This document shows positions 55,675 through 64,000 of a stretch of DNA of 64,000 nt, piece after piece (position 1 is the stretch's first letter; each line of letters opens with the position of its first letter). Where the stretch lies: positions 48,752-112,751 of the forward strand of contig CAZMNY010000028.1 in assembly GCA_964567745.1 (NCBI GenBank). Direction: 5' to 3'. A program made the translations under genes and the position numbers. The notes beneath the pieces were generated by a model. It saw only the letters and a list, made by a program, of their open reading frames with translations. It had not been told where the DNA came from and ran no database searches. The stretch comes from CAZMNY01 sp964567745 (GTDB taxonomy: Bacteria; Planctomycetota; Planctomycetia; Pirellulales; Pirellulaceae).

Positions 55675-57990
55675 CTAAAATTCCTGTCGTTCGATGTAGA
55701 TGCAGGAGATTATCAACACGCCGACGATAAAAAGCAAACTGCTCCAGAGCGGTTGGAATGGTTTTTCGATCTTGTTCGCTTCTTCCTCTTTGGCCAGCGT
55801 ATAGTCGATCGTACGGTCCATCTCGCTCGGCTTCGGAAAGATGACGTATAACGGGTAAATCACGTATCGATAAACGATCTCCATCGTTCCCATCGCGGGC
55901 GAATAGGTGTTGACTATCTTGCCTGATTCAAGATCGGTCTCGCACAGCCGAACGCTTTGGTACGTCGCCAGGAGATTCGTCTTGCTCGTAAATAGGGTTG
56001 CGCTGATGTCGCCTTGGCCGCGAATGTAGGGCTTTTCGATTTCTTCGGCGGCGGCGCTGACGGTCCAGAGATTACCGTTGTTAAAGGTCACGGCAAACGT
56101 ATCGCCATCGGGCGAACTCGACAACCATTTGGGAGCACTTTGAGATTCCGGCTTGAACTCCTTTTTCAATTCAAGCTTGTCGTCGTACAACAGCAAAACG
56201 CCATCTTCTCTTCCGACGAGTATATGGCCGCCAGCGGCGCCGAGCGTAATGGGTTTGGTGTTGGGAACATCGATGTCGCCTTCAATCTTTCGATCGAACT
56301 TGCCGTCTTCATCTTTGCTGAGCACCGTGACGTGCCCGCGACTGCAGAGCACAAGGTCGCCATTGGCTGGATCGATCACTGCCGAGTAGGGTCGGGTCAA
56401 CAAAACTACGGGTTTGGGACCGACAGGCTTGAACGGACCAGTGGACATGTCGGGAATGAAGCTGCCTATGGTGTCGAGCAAGTTCGATTCGCCGTCTTTC
56501 TTCTTTTTGGTTTTCGCCTTCTCAATTGGATCGCCCTCCAACCGATAAAGGTTGTAATAGGAAACGGCCAGAATGCCGCCGTCCGGTTCGCGCAACAAAG
56601 CGCTCGTGGATGATGGAGGCGCCACCCCGGCTTTGGGGCTCCAATTGTCGTCCCTCTTGCCGACCATCACCTGCGGACTCGCACCGCCGCGCTGCATATC
56701 GCGCGAGATGTTCATGAGACGATCGTTCTTCTCATCGTAAACCGGTCCCAGAGGCTTGAGTTCATCGGGAACCTCCGGCATCACGGAAAAGACCATTTGC
56801 ATTGCCTTTTGACTCTCGGACGCGAAGACCTCATCCCATTCTTCGGAATCAGCGTTCCACTGGCGAACCACTCCTAACTTATTCACTCCCAGTATCGAAT
56901 CGCCCGCTTTGTGAACTTGGGCGAAACGAGTCGATTCAAGAGCCAGCTGTTCGTAGCCGCCTTTCATGTAGCCCATCGCCAGGCAGACAAGCCAAAACAG
57001 AATGCTCAGAGCGATGCTGATCAACGGGTGTCGCCAGACAACTCCGGCCAGCGCCGACACGGCATAGTAAATTGCGAATACGAATACGAAGAGCGGGATA
57101 CAATACAGCAAGCTGAGTTCCCATATGCCAAACCGAATGCCAAGCAGAAACCACATGCCGCCGACGAGATAGGCTGCGCTTAGGCAGGTAAAAGCGCATC
57201 CGCCTAGGTACTTTGAGAGGAACAACATGGAGCGAGAGATTGGGTTGCTCAGAAGCAAGTGCAGCGAGCCGGGATCAAACATTTGCGGAATGATTGAGGC
57301 GGTGACGAGAATTGCGATCACGACGCCGATCACGCCGACGAACCATTTCATCACCCAGGAAGCCCACTGAGTGACGATTTGGTTGTAGTCTTCGCGGCCA
57401 ATTGGAAATGGCGGGCCGACGGGATTCGAGATGTATTTGAATTGCAGCGAGGTGGGCATTCCCTGACGAATGATGTCGGGGAAGGCGGCTTCTAGCGCCA
57501 GCCGGTTGAGACGCCAATTCTCCGACTCGGTCAGCGTCTTTCCGTCGTCCAGTCGCTTGAGCAAATCGCGCCCCTCGTCGGTTCGCAGTCTCGTTTTGCT
57601 CCAATAAGTGGCGTCGTAAAAATCTTCCGACTCGATCGCCTTGTTGAGACTGCGAATAAAATTCTGCGCAATCTTCATCATGCCGAAGCCGTCAGGGTTT
57701 TCACCTGGCTTGAATCGCGACAACGACTCGCGCTCGCTCTCACTCAGCATCTCCCAAACCAGCCGCGACGGCGTCTTCGCCTCGACCTTTCCGGCTTCGT
57801 CAATTTTCGCAACAAAGTCGGCGAAATTGATCAGGTCGCCGTCCTGCAAAGTGGTCGTCGTCTTCTCGGTGTATCCCCATGGCGCAAGCGCCATCAACAT
57901 CAAAGTGATGACGACCAACAACACCCACAGAATTCGCGAAGCCATGGCTTCACGGAATGAGTCTTTGATTACGGCCAGATAGGCGCCCAT
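55675..57990 (-). CDS. ABC-2 type permease with embedded propeller-like domain
   Basis: A 771-residue membrane subunit. TM1 is near 19-39 (ILWVLLVVITLMLMALAPW), a soluble part runs to about 205, and a cluster of five or so helices spans about 210-350. Then comes a long hydrophilic region (about 365-690) with propeller-like blades such as ITLGAAGGHILVGREDGVLL, PKWLSSSPDGDTFAVTFNNG and the Lys-rich insert KAKTKKKKDGES. The final helix is LLFIVGVLIISCIYIERQEF at the end. Ordinary ABC-2 permeases have only about 250-400 residues, so the soluble propeller is unusual. The ATPase gene ends 2 bp upstream, so the pair is an operon. The substrate is not known. Confidence 0.88.
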   Translation of the reverse strand: MGAYLAVIKDSFREAMASRILWVLLVVITLMLMALAPWGYTEKTTTTLQDGDLINFADFVAKIDEAGKVEAKTPSRLVWEMLSESERESLSRFKPGENPDGFGMMKIAQNFIRSLNKAIESEDFYDATYWSKTRLRTDEGRDLLKRLDDGKTLTESENWRLNRLALEAAFPDIIRQGMPTSLQFKYISNPVGPPFPIGREDYNQIVTQWASWVMKWFVGVIGVVIAILVTASIIPQMFDPGSLHLLLSNPISRSMLFLSKYLGGCAFTCLSAAYLVGGMWFLLGIRFGIWELSLLYCIPLFVFVFAIYYAVSALAGVVWRHPLISIALSILFWLVCLAMGYMKGGYEQLALESTRFAQVHKAGDSILGVNKLGVVRQWNADSEEWDEVFASESQKAMQMVFSVMPEVPDELKPLGPVYDEKNDRLMNISRDMQRGGASPQVMVGKRDDNWSPKAGVAPPSSTSALLREPDGGILAVSYYNLYRLEGDPIEKAKTKKKKDGESNLLDTIGSFIPDMSTGPFKPVGPKPVVLLTRPYSAVIDPANGDLVLCSRGHVTVLSKDEDGKFDRKIEGDIDVPNTKPITLGAAGGHILVGREDGVLLLYDDKLELKKEFKPESQSAPKWLSSSPDGDTFAVTFNNGNLWTVSAAAEEIEKPYIRGQGDISATLFTSKTNLLATYQSVRLCETDLESGKIVNTYSPAMGTMEIVYRYVIYPLYVIFPKPSEMDRTIDYTLAKEEEANKIEKPFQPLWSSLLFIVGVLIISCIYIERQEF

Positions 57991-57992
57991 GT

Positions 57993-58949
57993 TTATGCGC
58001 TCGTTGGTTTGATCACGTCGAGGAAAACATCTTCGAGCGAGAGTCGATGACGTGTGAGGTCGACAATGCTGATGCTTTGAGAACGCAATGCGTCGACAAG
58101 CGAATCGACTTCGGCTTGATCGGCGAGTTGCAAGCGGGCTTGGACATGCGAGTTGGGGCGCGTTTCGATTTCGGCGCTTCCGTGCGGCAAAAGCGCGTCG
58201 CGAATTTTCAATTCATCGCCCGCTAATGACAGTTGCACTCGCAAGCCCTTCGCGTCTTGCGGCGCAATTTCGTCGACGGTGCCAACACGCATCAAGTGGC
58301 CTTTGTCGAGGATGGCGACGCGGCTGCAGACAAGCTCGACTTCCTGCAAGAGGTGGCTGTTTAGAAAGACCGTCTTGCCCTGCTTACCGAGCTGCGCGAT
58401 GACTTGCCGCATCTCGGCTCGACCACGAGGGTCCAATCCATCGGTTGGCTCATCGAGAATCAAGAGGTCCGGATCTCGGATCAGAGCTTGAGCCAGCCCC
58501 AATCGCTGAAGCATACCCTTCGAGTACTTCTTGATCGGATCTTTCTCGCGCCCCTTGAGGCCGACTTGAGCAAGCAACTCCATGCGACGTTCTCGAATTT
58601 GCGGATAGCTCATGCCACCAAGCCGCCCGTAATATTCGATCGCCGTCAGCGCCGTATGATGTCGAGGGATGCGAAGATTCTCGGGAAGGTAGCCGATGCG
58701 TCTCCGCGAAATCCGGCTTCCCGCAACGCGTCCAAGCATCGTCGCATCGCCGCCCGATTTGCGTACGATGCCCAAGAGAATCTTGATCAGCGTCGTTTTG
58801 CCAGCACCGTTCGGACCCAATAAGCCAAACACCTCTCCTGGCTTCACTTCGAAGGAGACACCCGTCAACGCCTCAAAACGCCGGCGCATGATTCCGTCTC
58901 GATAGGTCTTGCACAGACCGTTTACAGCGATAGCCGTTTCTTCACTCAT
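57993..58949 (-). CDS. ABC transporter ATP-binding protein
   Basis: A 318-residue ATPase of the ABC-2/NatA-like group. Walker A is GPNGAGKTT (about 44-52), the Q-loop region reads RRIGYLPENLRIPRH, the signature is YSKGMLQRLGLAQALI, Walker B is LLILDEPTDGLDP and the switch His is in LNSHLLQEVE. A C-terminal extension of about 90 residues follows, typical for export-type ATPases. GAGGA lies 6 nt before the ATG. The stop and the permease start are separated by two bases, giving a tight two-gene operon. Confidence 0.95.
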   Translation of the reverse strand: MSEETAIAVNGLCKTYRDGIMRRRFEALTGVSFEVKPGEVFGLLGPNGAGKTTLIKILLGIVRKSGGDATMLGRVAGSRISRRRIGYLPENLRIPRHHTALTAIEYYGRLGGMSYPQIRERRMELLAQVGLKGREKDPIKKYSKGMLQRLGLAQALIRDPDLLILDEPTDGLDPRGRAEMRQVIAQLGKQGKTVFLNSHLLQEVELVCSRVAILDKGHLMRVGTVDEIAPQDAKGLRVQLSLAGDELKIRDALLPHGSAEIETRPNSHVQARLQLADQAEVDSLVDALRSQSISIVDLTRHRLSLEDVFLDVIKPTSA

Positions 58950-59474
58950 GGCCGTCCTCGGTGGTGCCCGATCCAGAACCTCGATTTGCTGGGAATCGCG
59001 TTAGGCGGATTGGGCAAGTTTTCGTTTCGCCGGCTCCCCAGGCTGGTTTGAGTTTCCTCTTGACCGCGAAGCTCAAACCACGCTCTCGGCGATAAGCATC
59101 GCCTAGCATAATCGAGATTGATGCAATTCGTTATCGGTTCTACCGGTTTTGCCTGGCGGAAGTTTCAAAAGCCGACTCAGACACGACGCTCTGATTCATT
59201 GGCAGGCGGCGTCCAGCGGGTGGATTGGGCGCAAAAAATGAGCGCCTGGCAGGCGTACACCTCCAACATGGATTCGCCAAACGGGCCCCATTATTGGCAT
59301 CCGGCCTCGCCACACCTTGTTGGCCGTGCTCGCGGACACCGACAACCAACTGAGAATGGGCCAGTAATGGCGTGGAACGAAGGAAACAAGAAGGGCGCGC
59401 GGAGACGCTGAATGCGCAGACGAACGCGTGGAGTTAACTAGACGACGGCGGGTGAGCTGTACTCCAAGTCGCGC
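58950..59474. other. Spacer, no supported gene
   Basis: About 525 nt between the ABC ATPase start and the D-threonine-aldolase-like gene end. A plus-strand frame at 59118-59411 shows no domain and no clear ribosome binding site. It may include the promoter of the ABC operon; nothing else was recognised. Confidence 0.6.
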
Positions 59475-60587
59475 CTAGATCGTCAACTTTCTGTCCCTCG
59501 CAACGACCTGCCACTGGTCTGCAACCTGCCCGTCTTCCACAACGTAAACGCTTTTGTGCAAAGCCGACGTTGGACACGTATGGCGGGGGATGGCCAGCAA
59601 CCAATCACCCGGTTTCAGATTGGCACCCTGCTGAGTCTCAATGACGAGATGCTCTTCGTTCTGCAAAACTTCCTTCGCGTCTGGCAGCGAAGGGAATCGG
59701 ACGCGGCGGCCTGCAGGAGGATCCGACGCGACCGCTTTGTATCCGAGGTCCAGCGTGACTCGGTCTTGCGTTGGACGGCTGACGACGCGAGTGAATAGCA
59801 ACGAGGCGGGCTGAAACGGCAAGTCGGGAAACGCTTCCGAGTAACCGATATCGTAGTAGACGACTGTGCCGGGACTCAGCTCGATGCACTCGTCATTCAA
59901 TTCAGCAAAGATTGGGAACGACCCGGTACCGCCGCAGACAACACGAGGCACCGGCAGGTCAGCGGCTTCACAACGCGATTTGAACTCGTTCGCCTCACGC
60001 CAACAGGACTGAACGGCTTCGCGTCGTTCATCGACGTCGGCTTGGTGGTTCTGGCCGTCGTAGAGATGGAACCCATTCGCGATCAATCCGCTGGCCTGAT
60101 GAATCTGCCGATAGAGTTCCAGCGCCACGTCATTGCACGGCACGCCGGTGCGATGTTGTCCCGAATCCAAATCGAGCAGCACGCCAATCTCCACGCCGCT
60201 CGCCACGGCGGCTTCGGAAAGCAGACTGATCGAAGGGCCGTTATCGGCGGTCACCGAGAATGCGACCGCGGGATACGTCGCGCAAAACTCGCATGCTCGC
60301 TGGATGTTTGGACCGACCATGTTGTAGGCGAGAAAAACATCCTTCGCTCCGGCGTGAACCAACATCTCCGCTTCGGCAAACGTCGCGCACTTGTGCTTCG
60401 AGACGCCTTGGTTGACCTGGATCTCCGCGATTTCGCGAATCTTGTGAGTTTTGCAGTGAGGCCGCAGCCGCGACACGTCGCCCGCTATCTCCGCGGTCTT
60501 CGCCAAGTTGTCCAACATCACATCGCGAAAAACTAGGATTGACGGACTGAGAATGTCCCTCACGTCGTCGATGCGATAGTCGTCCAT
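59475..60587 (-). CDS. D-threonine aldolase-like PLP enzyme (fold III)
   Basis: A 370-residue cytoplasmic enzyme of the alanine-racemase/D-threonine-aldolase fold. The PLP lysine lies in RPHCKTHK (about 43-50), the barrel follows (VFLAYNMVG, GVLLDLDSGQHRTGV), and the C-terminal beta domain has the metal-binding-type LAIPRHTCPT. It would cleave D-3-hydroxy amino acids or act on similar substrates. Of the possible starts (GTG 60593, ATG 60590, ATG 60587), 60587 is chosen because AAGGAG lies 5 nt before it. It is divergent from the 2-hydroxyacid dehydrogenase, with about 175 bp between them. Confidence 0.92.
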   Translation of the reverse strand: MDDYRIDDVRDILSPSILVFRDVMLDNLAKTAEIAGDVSRLRPHCKTHKIREIAEIQVNQGVSKHKCATFAEAEMLVHAGAKDVFLAYNMVGPNIQRACEFCATYPAVAFSVTADNGPSISLLSEAAVASGVEIGVLLDLDSGQHRTGVPCNDVALELYRQIHQASGLIANGFHLYDGQNHQADVDERREAVQSCWREANEFKSRCEAADLPVPRVVCGGTGSFPIFAELNDECIELSPGTVVYYDIGYSEAFPDLPFQPASLLFTRVVSRPTQDRVTLDLGYKAVASDPPAGRRVRFPSLPDAKEVLQNEEHLVIETQQGANLKPGDWLLAIPRHTCPTSALHKSVYVVEDGQVADQWQVVARDRKLTI

Positions 60588-60763
60588 CATCACTCCTTCA
60601 GCCGTTTGTCGATTCTTGAAGTCTTACTTGGCTGCTCAGTATATCGACTCGCATGCGTACACTGATAGCCGATGCCCCGATTGCAAAGCGTTCTAGCTGA
60701 CGACAGAATGCTCCTTCGACGATGCGTTCTATTCTCCCGCCCTGTCCAACCACCGGATTCGCG

Positions 60764-61762
60764 ATGCCCACCGTCTTGATTGTCCCGGAAGCGATGCGGG
60801 ATCGGCCCGATCACGATTACGTTCCGATTTTCGAAAAGGCGGGCTTTACAATTCGCTACCCTCGAAATGTCCAGTTGGCTCGAGGCAAGGGCGGCGACAC
60901 CGAACTCATGGGGGAGCTAGACGGCATCGACGCGACGATCGCGGGCGGCGAGCCTTATACGGCTCGGGTTATCGATGCGAACCCCCAGTTGCGAGTGATC
61001 GCTCGAGCTGGCGTGGGGTACGATCAAGTCGATGTCGACGCGGCGACGAAGAGCCGAGTTCCCGTGACCATCACGCCGACTTCAAATCATGAAGCGGTCG
61101 CTGAATTGGCGCTCTCGCTGCTTTTCGCGACAACGAAATCGATCGTCAGCAACGACAAACGCGTCCGCGCCGGCGAGTGGCCTCGAGGATTGTTGAGGCC
61201 AATTCGAGGCGGAGTTTTTGGCCTTATTGGACTCGGTCGAATCGGCAGAAGTACTGCGGTTCGGGCCGCGGCGTTAGGCACCAAAGTGATTGCCCATGAG
61301 AGCTATCCCGATTCAGCCTTTGTCGCCGAACACAATATCGAATTGGTGTCGCTGGACGAGCTCGCCGCAAGAAGCGACTTTGTCAGCGTCCACTGTCCGC
61401 TCAACGATGACACTCGTGAAATGTTCAACCGCGACTTCTTCAACAAGATGAAACGCGATTCAATATTCATCAACACGGCTCGCGGCCAGTTGGTTAACGA
61501 GGCCGACTTGCTCTCGGCACTCACCGAAGGCCCGCTGCATGCCGCTGGTCTCGATGTTCTCTATCAGGAACCGCCCGCGGCCGACAATCCGCTGTTTCAA
61601 CTCGACAATGTCGTCTTGAGTCCGCATCTGGCTGGAACCGACCTCCTCTCGCTCGAAGGCATGGGAGTCGAGGCGGCCGAGTGCATTGTCAAGCTTCACC
61701 GCAACGAATGGCCGGCGGGCGCCGTGGTCAACGACAGCTTGCGTGACGGATGGAATTGGTAG
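60764..61762 (+). CDS. D-isomer-specific 2-hydroxyacid dehydrogenase
   Basis: A 332-residue NAD(P)-dependent oxidoreductase of the D-2-hydroxyacid dehydrogenase family (phosphoglycerate dehydrogenase group). The nucleotide-binding motif is GLIGLGRIGRST; catalytic residues are visible as Arg in NTARGQLVNE, Glu in LYQEPPAAD and His in LSPHLAGTD. It starts at the ATG at 60764 (MPTVLIVPEAM); the frame is open to 60722 without family-like residues. It is divergent from the D-threonine-aldolase-like gene, so a link in hydroxy-amino-acid metabolism is possible but unproven. Confidence 0.93.
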   Translation: MPTVLIVPEAMRDRPDHDYVPIFEKAGFTIRYPRNVQLARGKGGDTELMGELDGIDATIAGGEPYTARVIDANPQLRVIARAGVGYDQVDVDAATKSRVPVTITPTSNHEAVAELALSLLFATTKSIVSNDKRVRAGEWPRGLLRPIRGGVFGLIGLGRIGRSTAVRAAALGTKVIAHESYPDSAFVAEHNIELVSLDELAARSDFVSVHCPLNDDTREMFNRDFFNKMKRDSIFINTARGQLVNEADLLSALTEGPLHAAGLDVLYQEPPAADNPLFQLDNVVLSPHLAGTDLLSLEGMGVEAAECIVKLHRNEWPAGAVVNDSLRDGWNW

Positions 61763-61781
61763 GCCGGGAGTCGTCGCTGAG

Positions 61782-62155
61782 TCAATCGACGTGTTGATCG
61801 ATCAAGACCGCGTTGCCATCGGGATCCATTGCTATCAGACTTGCGGGTCCCTTCGTGGTTTCGTCGGCCTCGACCGTTAGCGAGATTCCATTCTGTTTTA
61901 GATGTTTTTGAATCGAGCGAACATCTTCGAACGATTCCAGCGTCTCGCATTGGCTCGTCCACCCCGGATTGAACGTGAGGATGTTCTGCTCAACATCCGC
62001 TGAAAAAGCCCTATGGTGGTTTCGCCGTTGCGAAGGATCAACCAGTTCTGCGCTGGGTCTCCGCCGACCTGTTCAAACCCAAGTACCTCGTAAAACTCGC
62101 GAGATGCGGCGATGTCTTTAACGGCTAAGCTGACCGAAAATGCTCCGAGTTGCAT
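61782..62155 (-). pseudogene. VOC/glyoxalase-superfamily gene with one-base deletion
   Basis: From the ATG at 62155 the frame gives a VOC-family N-terminal half (MQLGAFSVSLAVKDIAASRE, then FYEVLGFEQVGGD and NWLILRNGETTIGLFQ). A shift near 61990 is needed to continue as EQNILTFNPGW and LIAMDPDGNAVLIDQHVD, ending at the stop 61782-61784. The length is 374 nt, one short of 125 codons; a missing base in the ATGTT(C)GAG stretch accounts for it. Both halves are otherwise intact. VOC proteins are small metal-dependent dioxygenase or lyase-like enzymes. A recent mutation or an assembly error are both possible. Confidence 0.85.
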
Positions 62156-62259
62156 GGCTTTATCTTTCTGTGCTTGAGTGGGCATTCGATGGATCAAAAC
62201 GGTGGCACATGAAGCTGGTGGGCAAGCAAGACTTGGGCGATGATTGCAGCGCCTGACGG

Positions 62260-63600
62260 CTAGAGCGTCCAAGGTTTGCGCATTTCCCGCGCGCGCATGG
62301 CATTCGCTTCAGCATCCTTAATGAATGACTCTTCCTTCGGATTCCATTTCAACGGCCTATCGAGCCGCATCGAGATATTTCCGATGTGCATCATGGTCGC
62401 CATGGCGTGGCCAACTTCGACGGGAAAGTACGGATCCTTCCGCGACTTGACGCAGTCTAGAAAGTTGCGATGCTCGCCTTGCGGGCAAGTGAATAGGCGA
62501 GTGGCGTCTTCGCCGAGGACGGTATTCAATATCTTCTTCGAGCTGGCCCGAAGCGGCTTTCGCCATGCCGGAATGTCGAGCCAACCGTCGGAACCTTCCA
62601 TCCGGATGCCCGTGCCTCCCGATGCTACGAAGAGATCGACGCCATTGGCATACTTGTAGTGCAAATTGTATTTGCTGGCTGCATTGTAGAGACTCGACTT
62701 GTCAGGAAACTCCGCCTTGCCATTGACTTCGACGGGCGTGGTTCGCTCGGTGTCATTAGCCCACTGAGCTGTGTCGAGCATGTGGGCACCCCAATCGGTG
62801 AACTTACCGCCCGAGTAGTCGAAGATGTTTCGCCACTGCTGGGCGCCGCAGCGGTTCGAACAGTAAGGCGATTCGGGGGCTGGGCCGAGCCACATGTCGT
62901 AATCGAACCCACTTGGAACGGCCGCGAATTTCGGCGGCTCAGGCGGAACGTTTCCGGGAGGCAAAGTAATCCGAATCGTTTGCAGGCGTCCGATCACACC
63001 GTTACGAACCAATTCCGCCATGCGATGATAGACCGGAATCGAACGATCCTCAGTCGACGTTTGAAAGACAGTGTCGTTCTCGCGGATAATCTTAATCAGC
63101 GCGCGCCCTTCGGCGATGGTAAGCGTCGGTTTTTCGCAACAGACATCCTTACCGGCTCGTGACGCCGCGGCAGCCATCGGTACGTGCCAATGATCGGGCG
63201 TCGAAATCATGACAGCGTCGATGTCTTTCCTGGCGATAATTTCCCGCCAGTCCGCGTGGGCCGTGCAATCGTTGTTGCCATGATGCCGATTGACTTTGAC
63301 CCGAGTTGCCTCGCGGCGCGATTTCACAACGTCGCACACGGCAAGAATTCGGGCGTCCATGCAACGTTTGAAACCATCCAGGTTCCATCCTCCTCCGTGG
63401 ATCCCGGTACCGATGAGCCCCAATGTGATCTGTCGGCTAGGTGCGTCGGTGCCGAGGACACGCGACGAAATGATCGTAGGCAGCGCGGCGGCGGCAGCGC
63501 GCGCGGCGAACCGGCGGCGTGTAATTGGCCACTGCCATTGTCGCTGGCTTTCGTCCGACCGCTTTCTCTGCTTACTACCTTGCTTTCGCTTTCGTTGCAT
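62260..63600 (-). CDS. Tat-exported Gfo/Idh/MocA family oxidoreductase
   Basis: A 446-residue NAD(P)-dependent oxidoreductase. The N-terminus has a twin-arginine signal (TRRRFAARAAAAALPTIIS), then LGLIGTGIHGGG for nucleotide binding, DAVMISTPDHWHVPM, and the conserved Glu-Lys-Pro in CCEKPTLT. The C-terminal domain has the family beta sheet (GGKFTDWGAHMLDTAQWA). Export suggests use outside the cytoplasm with a tightly bound cofactor, as for glucose-fructose-oxidoreductase-like enzymes. Planctomycetes carry many such genes. The start at 63600 is chosen for its AAAGG site 8 nt upstream; 63621 is possible. Confidence 0.93.
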   Translation of the reverse strand: MQRKRKQGSKQRKRSDESQRQWQWPITRRRFAARAAAAALPTIISSRVLGTDAPSRQITLGLIGTGIHGGGWNLDGFKRCMDARILAVCDVVKSRREATRVKVNRHHGNNDCTAHADWREIIARKDIDAVMISTPDHWHVPMAAAASRAGKDVCCEKPTLTIAEGRALIKIIRENDTVFQTSTEDRSIPVYHRMAELVRNGVIGRLQTIRITLPPGNVPPEPPKFAAVPSGFDYDMWLGPAPESPYCSNRCGAQQWRNIFDYSGGKFTDWGAHMLDTAQWANDTERTTPVEVNGKAEFPDKSSLYNAASKYNLHYKYANGVDLFVASGGTGIRMEGSDGWLDIPAWRKPLRASSKKILNTVLGEDATRLFTCPQGEHRNFLDCVKSRKDPYFPVEVGHAMATMMHIGNISMRLDRPLKWNPKEESFIKDAEANAMRAREMRKPWTL

Positions 63601-64000
63601 TGCGTCCGCCTTTCGGTACATGAGACGACCGAGTTCAAACCGTCGTGTCTGGTAGGCCTCTAATCTTACCGCGCCTGTTCGACTTGCGTGCGGCTTTTAA
63701 GTCATTGCTTCATTCGTTCTGGAGTCCAGCAGGTCCGTTCGGACGAGCTACACGCACGACGAGTTTGAACGCCAAATCACGGGTGGTATTCCGGCCCATT
63801 GTATTTCGTCGCTCGAGTCGCATTCGCCGACCTATGTGGACCACAATGCTCACGTTCACGTAGAGCAGTGATTGAGCGAGCGAGTGTTTCTTCTGCGCCA
63901 AGTCAGTAGACGGATGTAACAAGGCTATTCCAAGCCCGATGAGTCGCTGGCTACGCGCGTGACATCAGTGTGGCAATCGCGCCTGAGTTTCTCGGGGATT
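63601..64000. other. Right-end spacer, no supported gene
   Basis: About 400 nt to the window edge. Only short frames without domains or a convincing ribosome binding site are seen. It may hold the oxidoreductase promoter; an upstream gene may begin beyond the edge. Confidence 0.55.

Noticed and set aside
59118..59411. 97-codon plus-strand frame
   Set aside because: No domain, irregular composition, and no conserved context.
63645..63922. Short frames at the right edge on both strands
   Set aside because: No domain or start signal; coding status cannot be supported.
1..64000. UGA reassigned to tryptophan genome-wide as explanation of the interrupted FG-GAP gene
   Set aside because: Several clear genes in this window end with TGA at the expected family length (for example the FG-GAP gene itself and uvrC), so UGA is a normal stop here.

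Overview
The window looks like a chromosome segment of a planctomycete, probably of the Pirellula/Rhodopirellula type. The evidence is lineage-typical gene content: a PSCyt1/DUF1587-DUF1592-DUF1588-DUF1585 protein followed by a Tat-exported DUF1552 protein, a very large multi-haem PA14/propeller protein, secreted PQQ-like and FG-GAP propellers, a sulfatase, a Tat-exported Gfo/Idh/MocA oxidoreductase, and many long intergenic spacers with dispersed repeats. No rRNA, tRNA, CRISPR array, insertion sequence or prophage was seen.

Layout. 1-3379: DUF1592-type cytochrome protein (cut by the left edge) plus DUF1552 partner. 3433-4058: small zinc-ribbon membrane protein broken by one missing base. 4518-6579: KtrB/KtrA potassium uptake pair. 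6613-10198: secreted M20 amidohydrolase, sirtuin, and a glycine-rich Spy-like secreted protein with a strong terminator. 10454-14731: 1425-residue penta-haem PA14/propeller protein. 15370-22054: secreted snapalysin-like metalloprotease, LepA, PQQ-like propeller, Nif3-like protein, STAS protein. 22281-26405: CHASE/PAS hybrid histidine kinase with two receivers and an Hpt domain. 26854-30630: three-gene operon (GT2, unknown protein with distant BshC-like features, Eis-like double GNAT). 30644-31880: decayed WD40 gene. 31877-40762: UvrC without the helix-hairpin-helix tail, two divergent phosphohexomutases, PL10 pectate lyase, MMPL transporter. 41000-42196: FG-GAP propeller interrupted by one in-frame UGA. 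42295-52040: Na/Pi cotransporter and a heavy-metal RND cluster (TolC, Cys/His-rich protein, HlyD adaptor, CzcA/CusA pump, His-rich lipoprotein). 52091-64000: sulfatase and methyltransferase, esterase, ABC transporter whose permease carries a propeller-like domain, D-threonine-aldolase-like enzyme, 2-hydroxyacid dehydrogenase, frameshifted VOC gene, Gfo/Idh/MocA oxidoreductase.

The most interesting signal is the FG-GAP gene at 41000-42196. It is intact apart from one in-frame UGA followed directly by a Cys codon. About 19 nt after the UGA lies a hairpin with the architecture of the E. coli fdhF SECIS element: two base pairs, a one-base bulge, an upper stem and an AGGUU loop. This makes it a candidate selenoprotein, with an ordinary nonsense mutation as the main alternative. 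The second lead is the GT2 / BshC-like / double-GNAT operon, which has enzyme classes reminiscent of low-molecular-weight thiol biosynthesis; that link is inference only. Two otherwise intact genes (3433-4058 and 61782-62155) each lack exactly one base, so assembly indels should be excluded before they are called pseudogenes.
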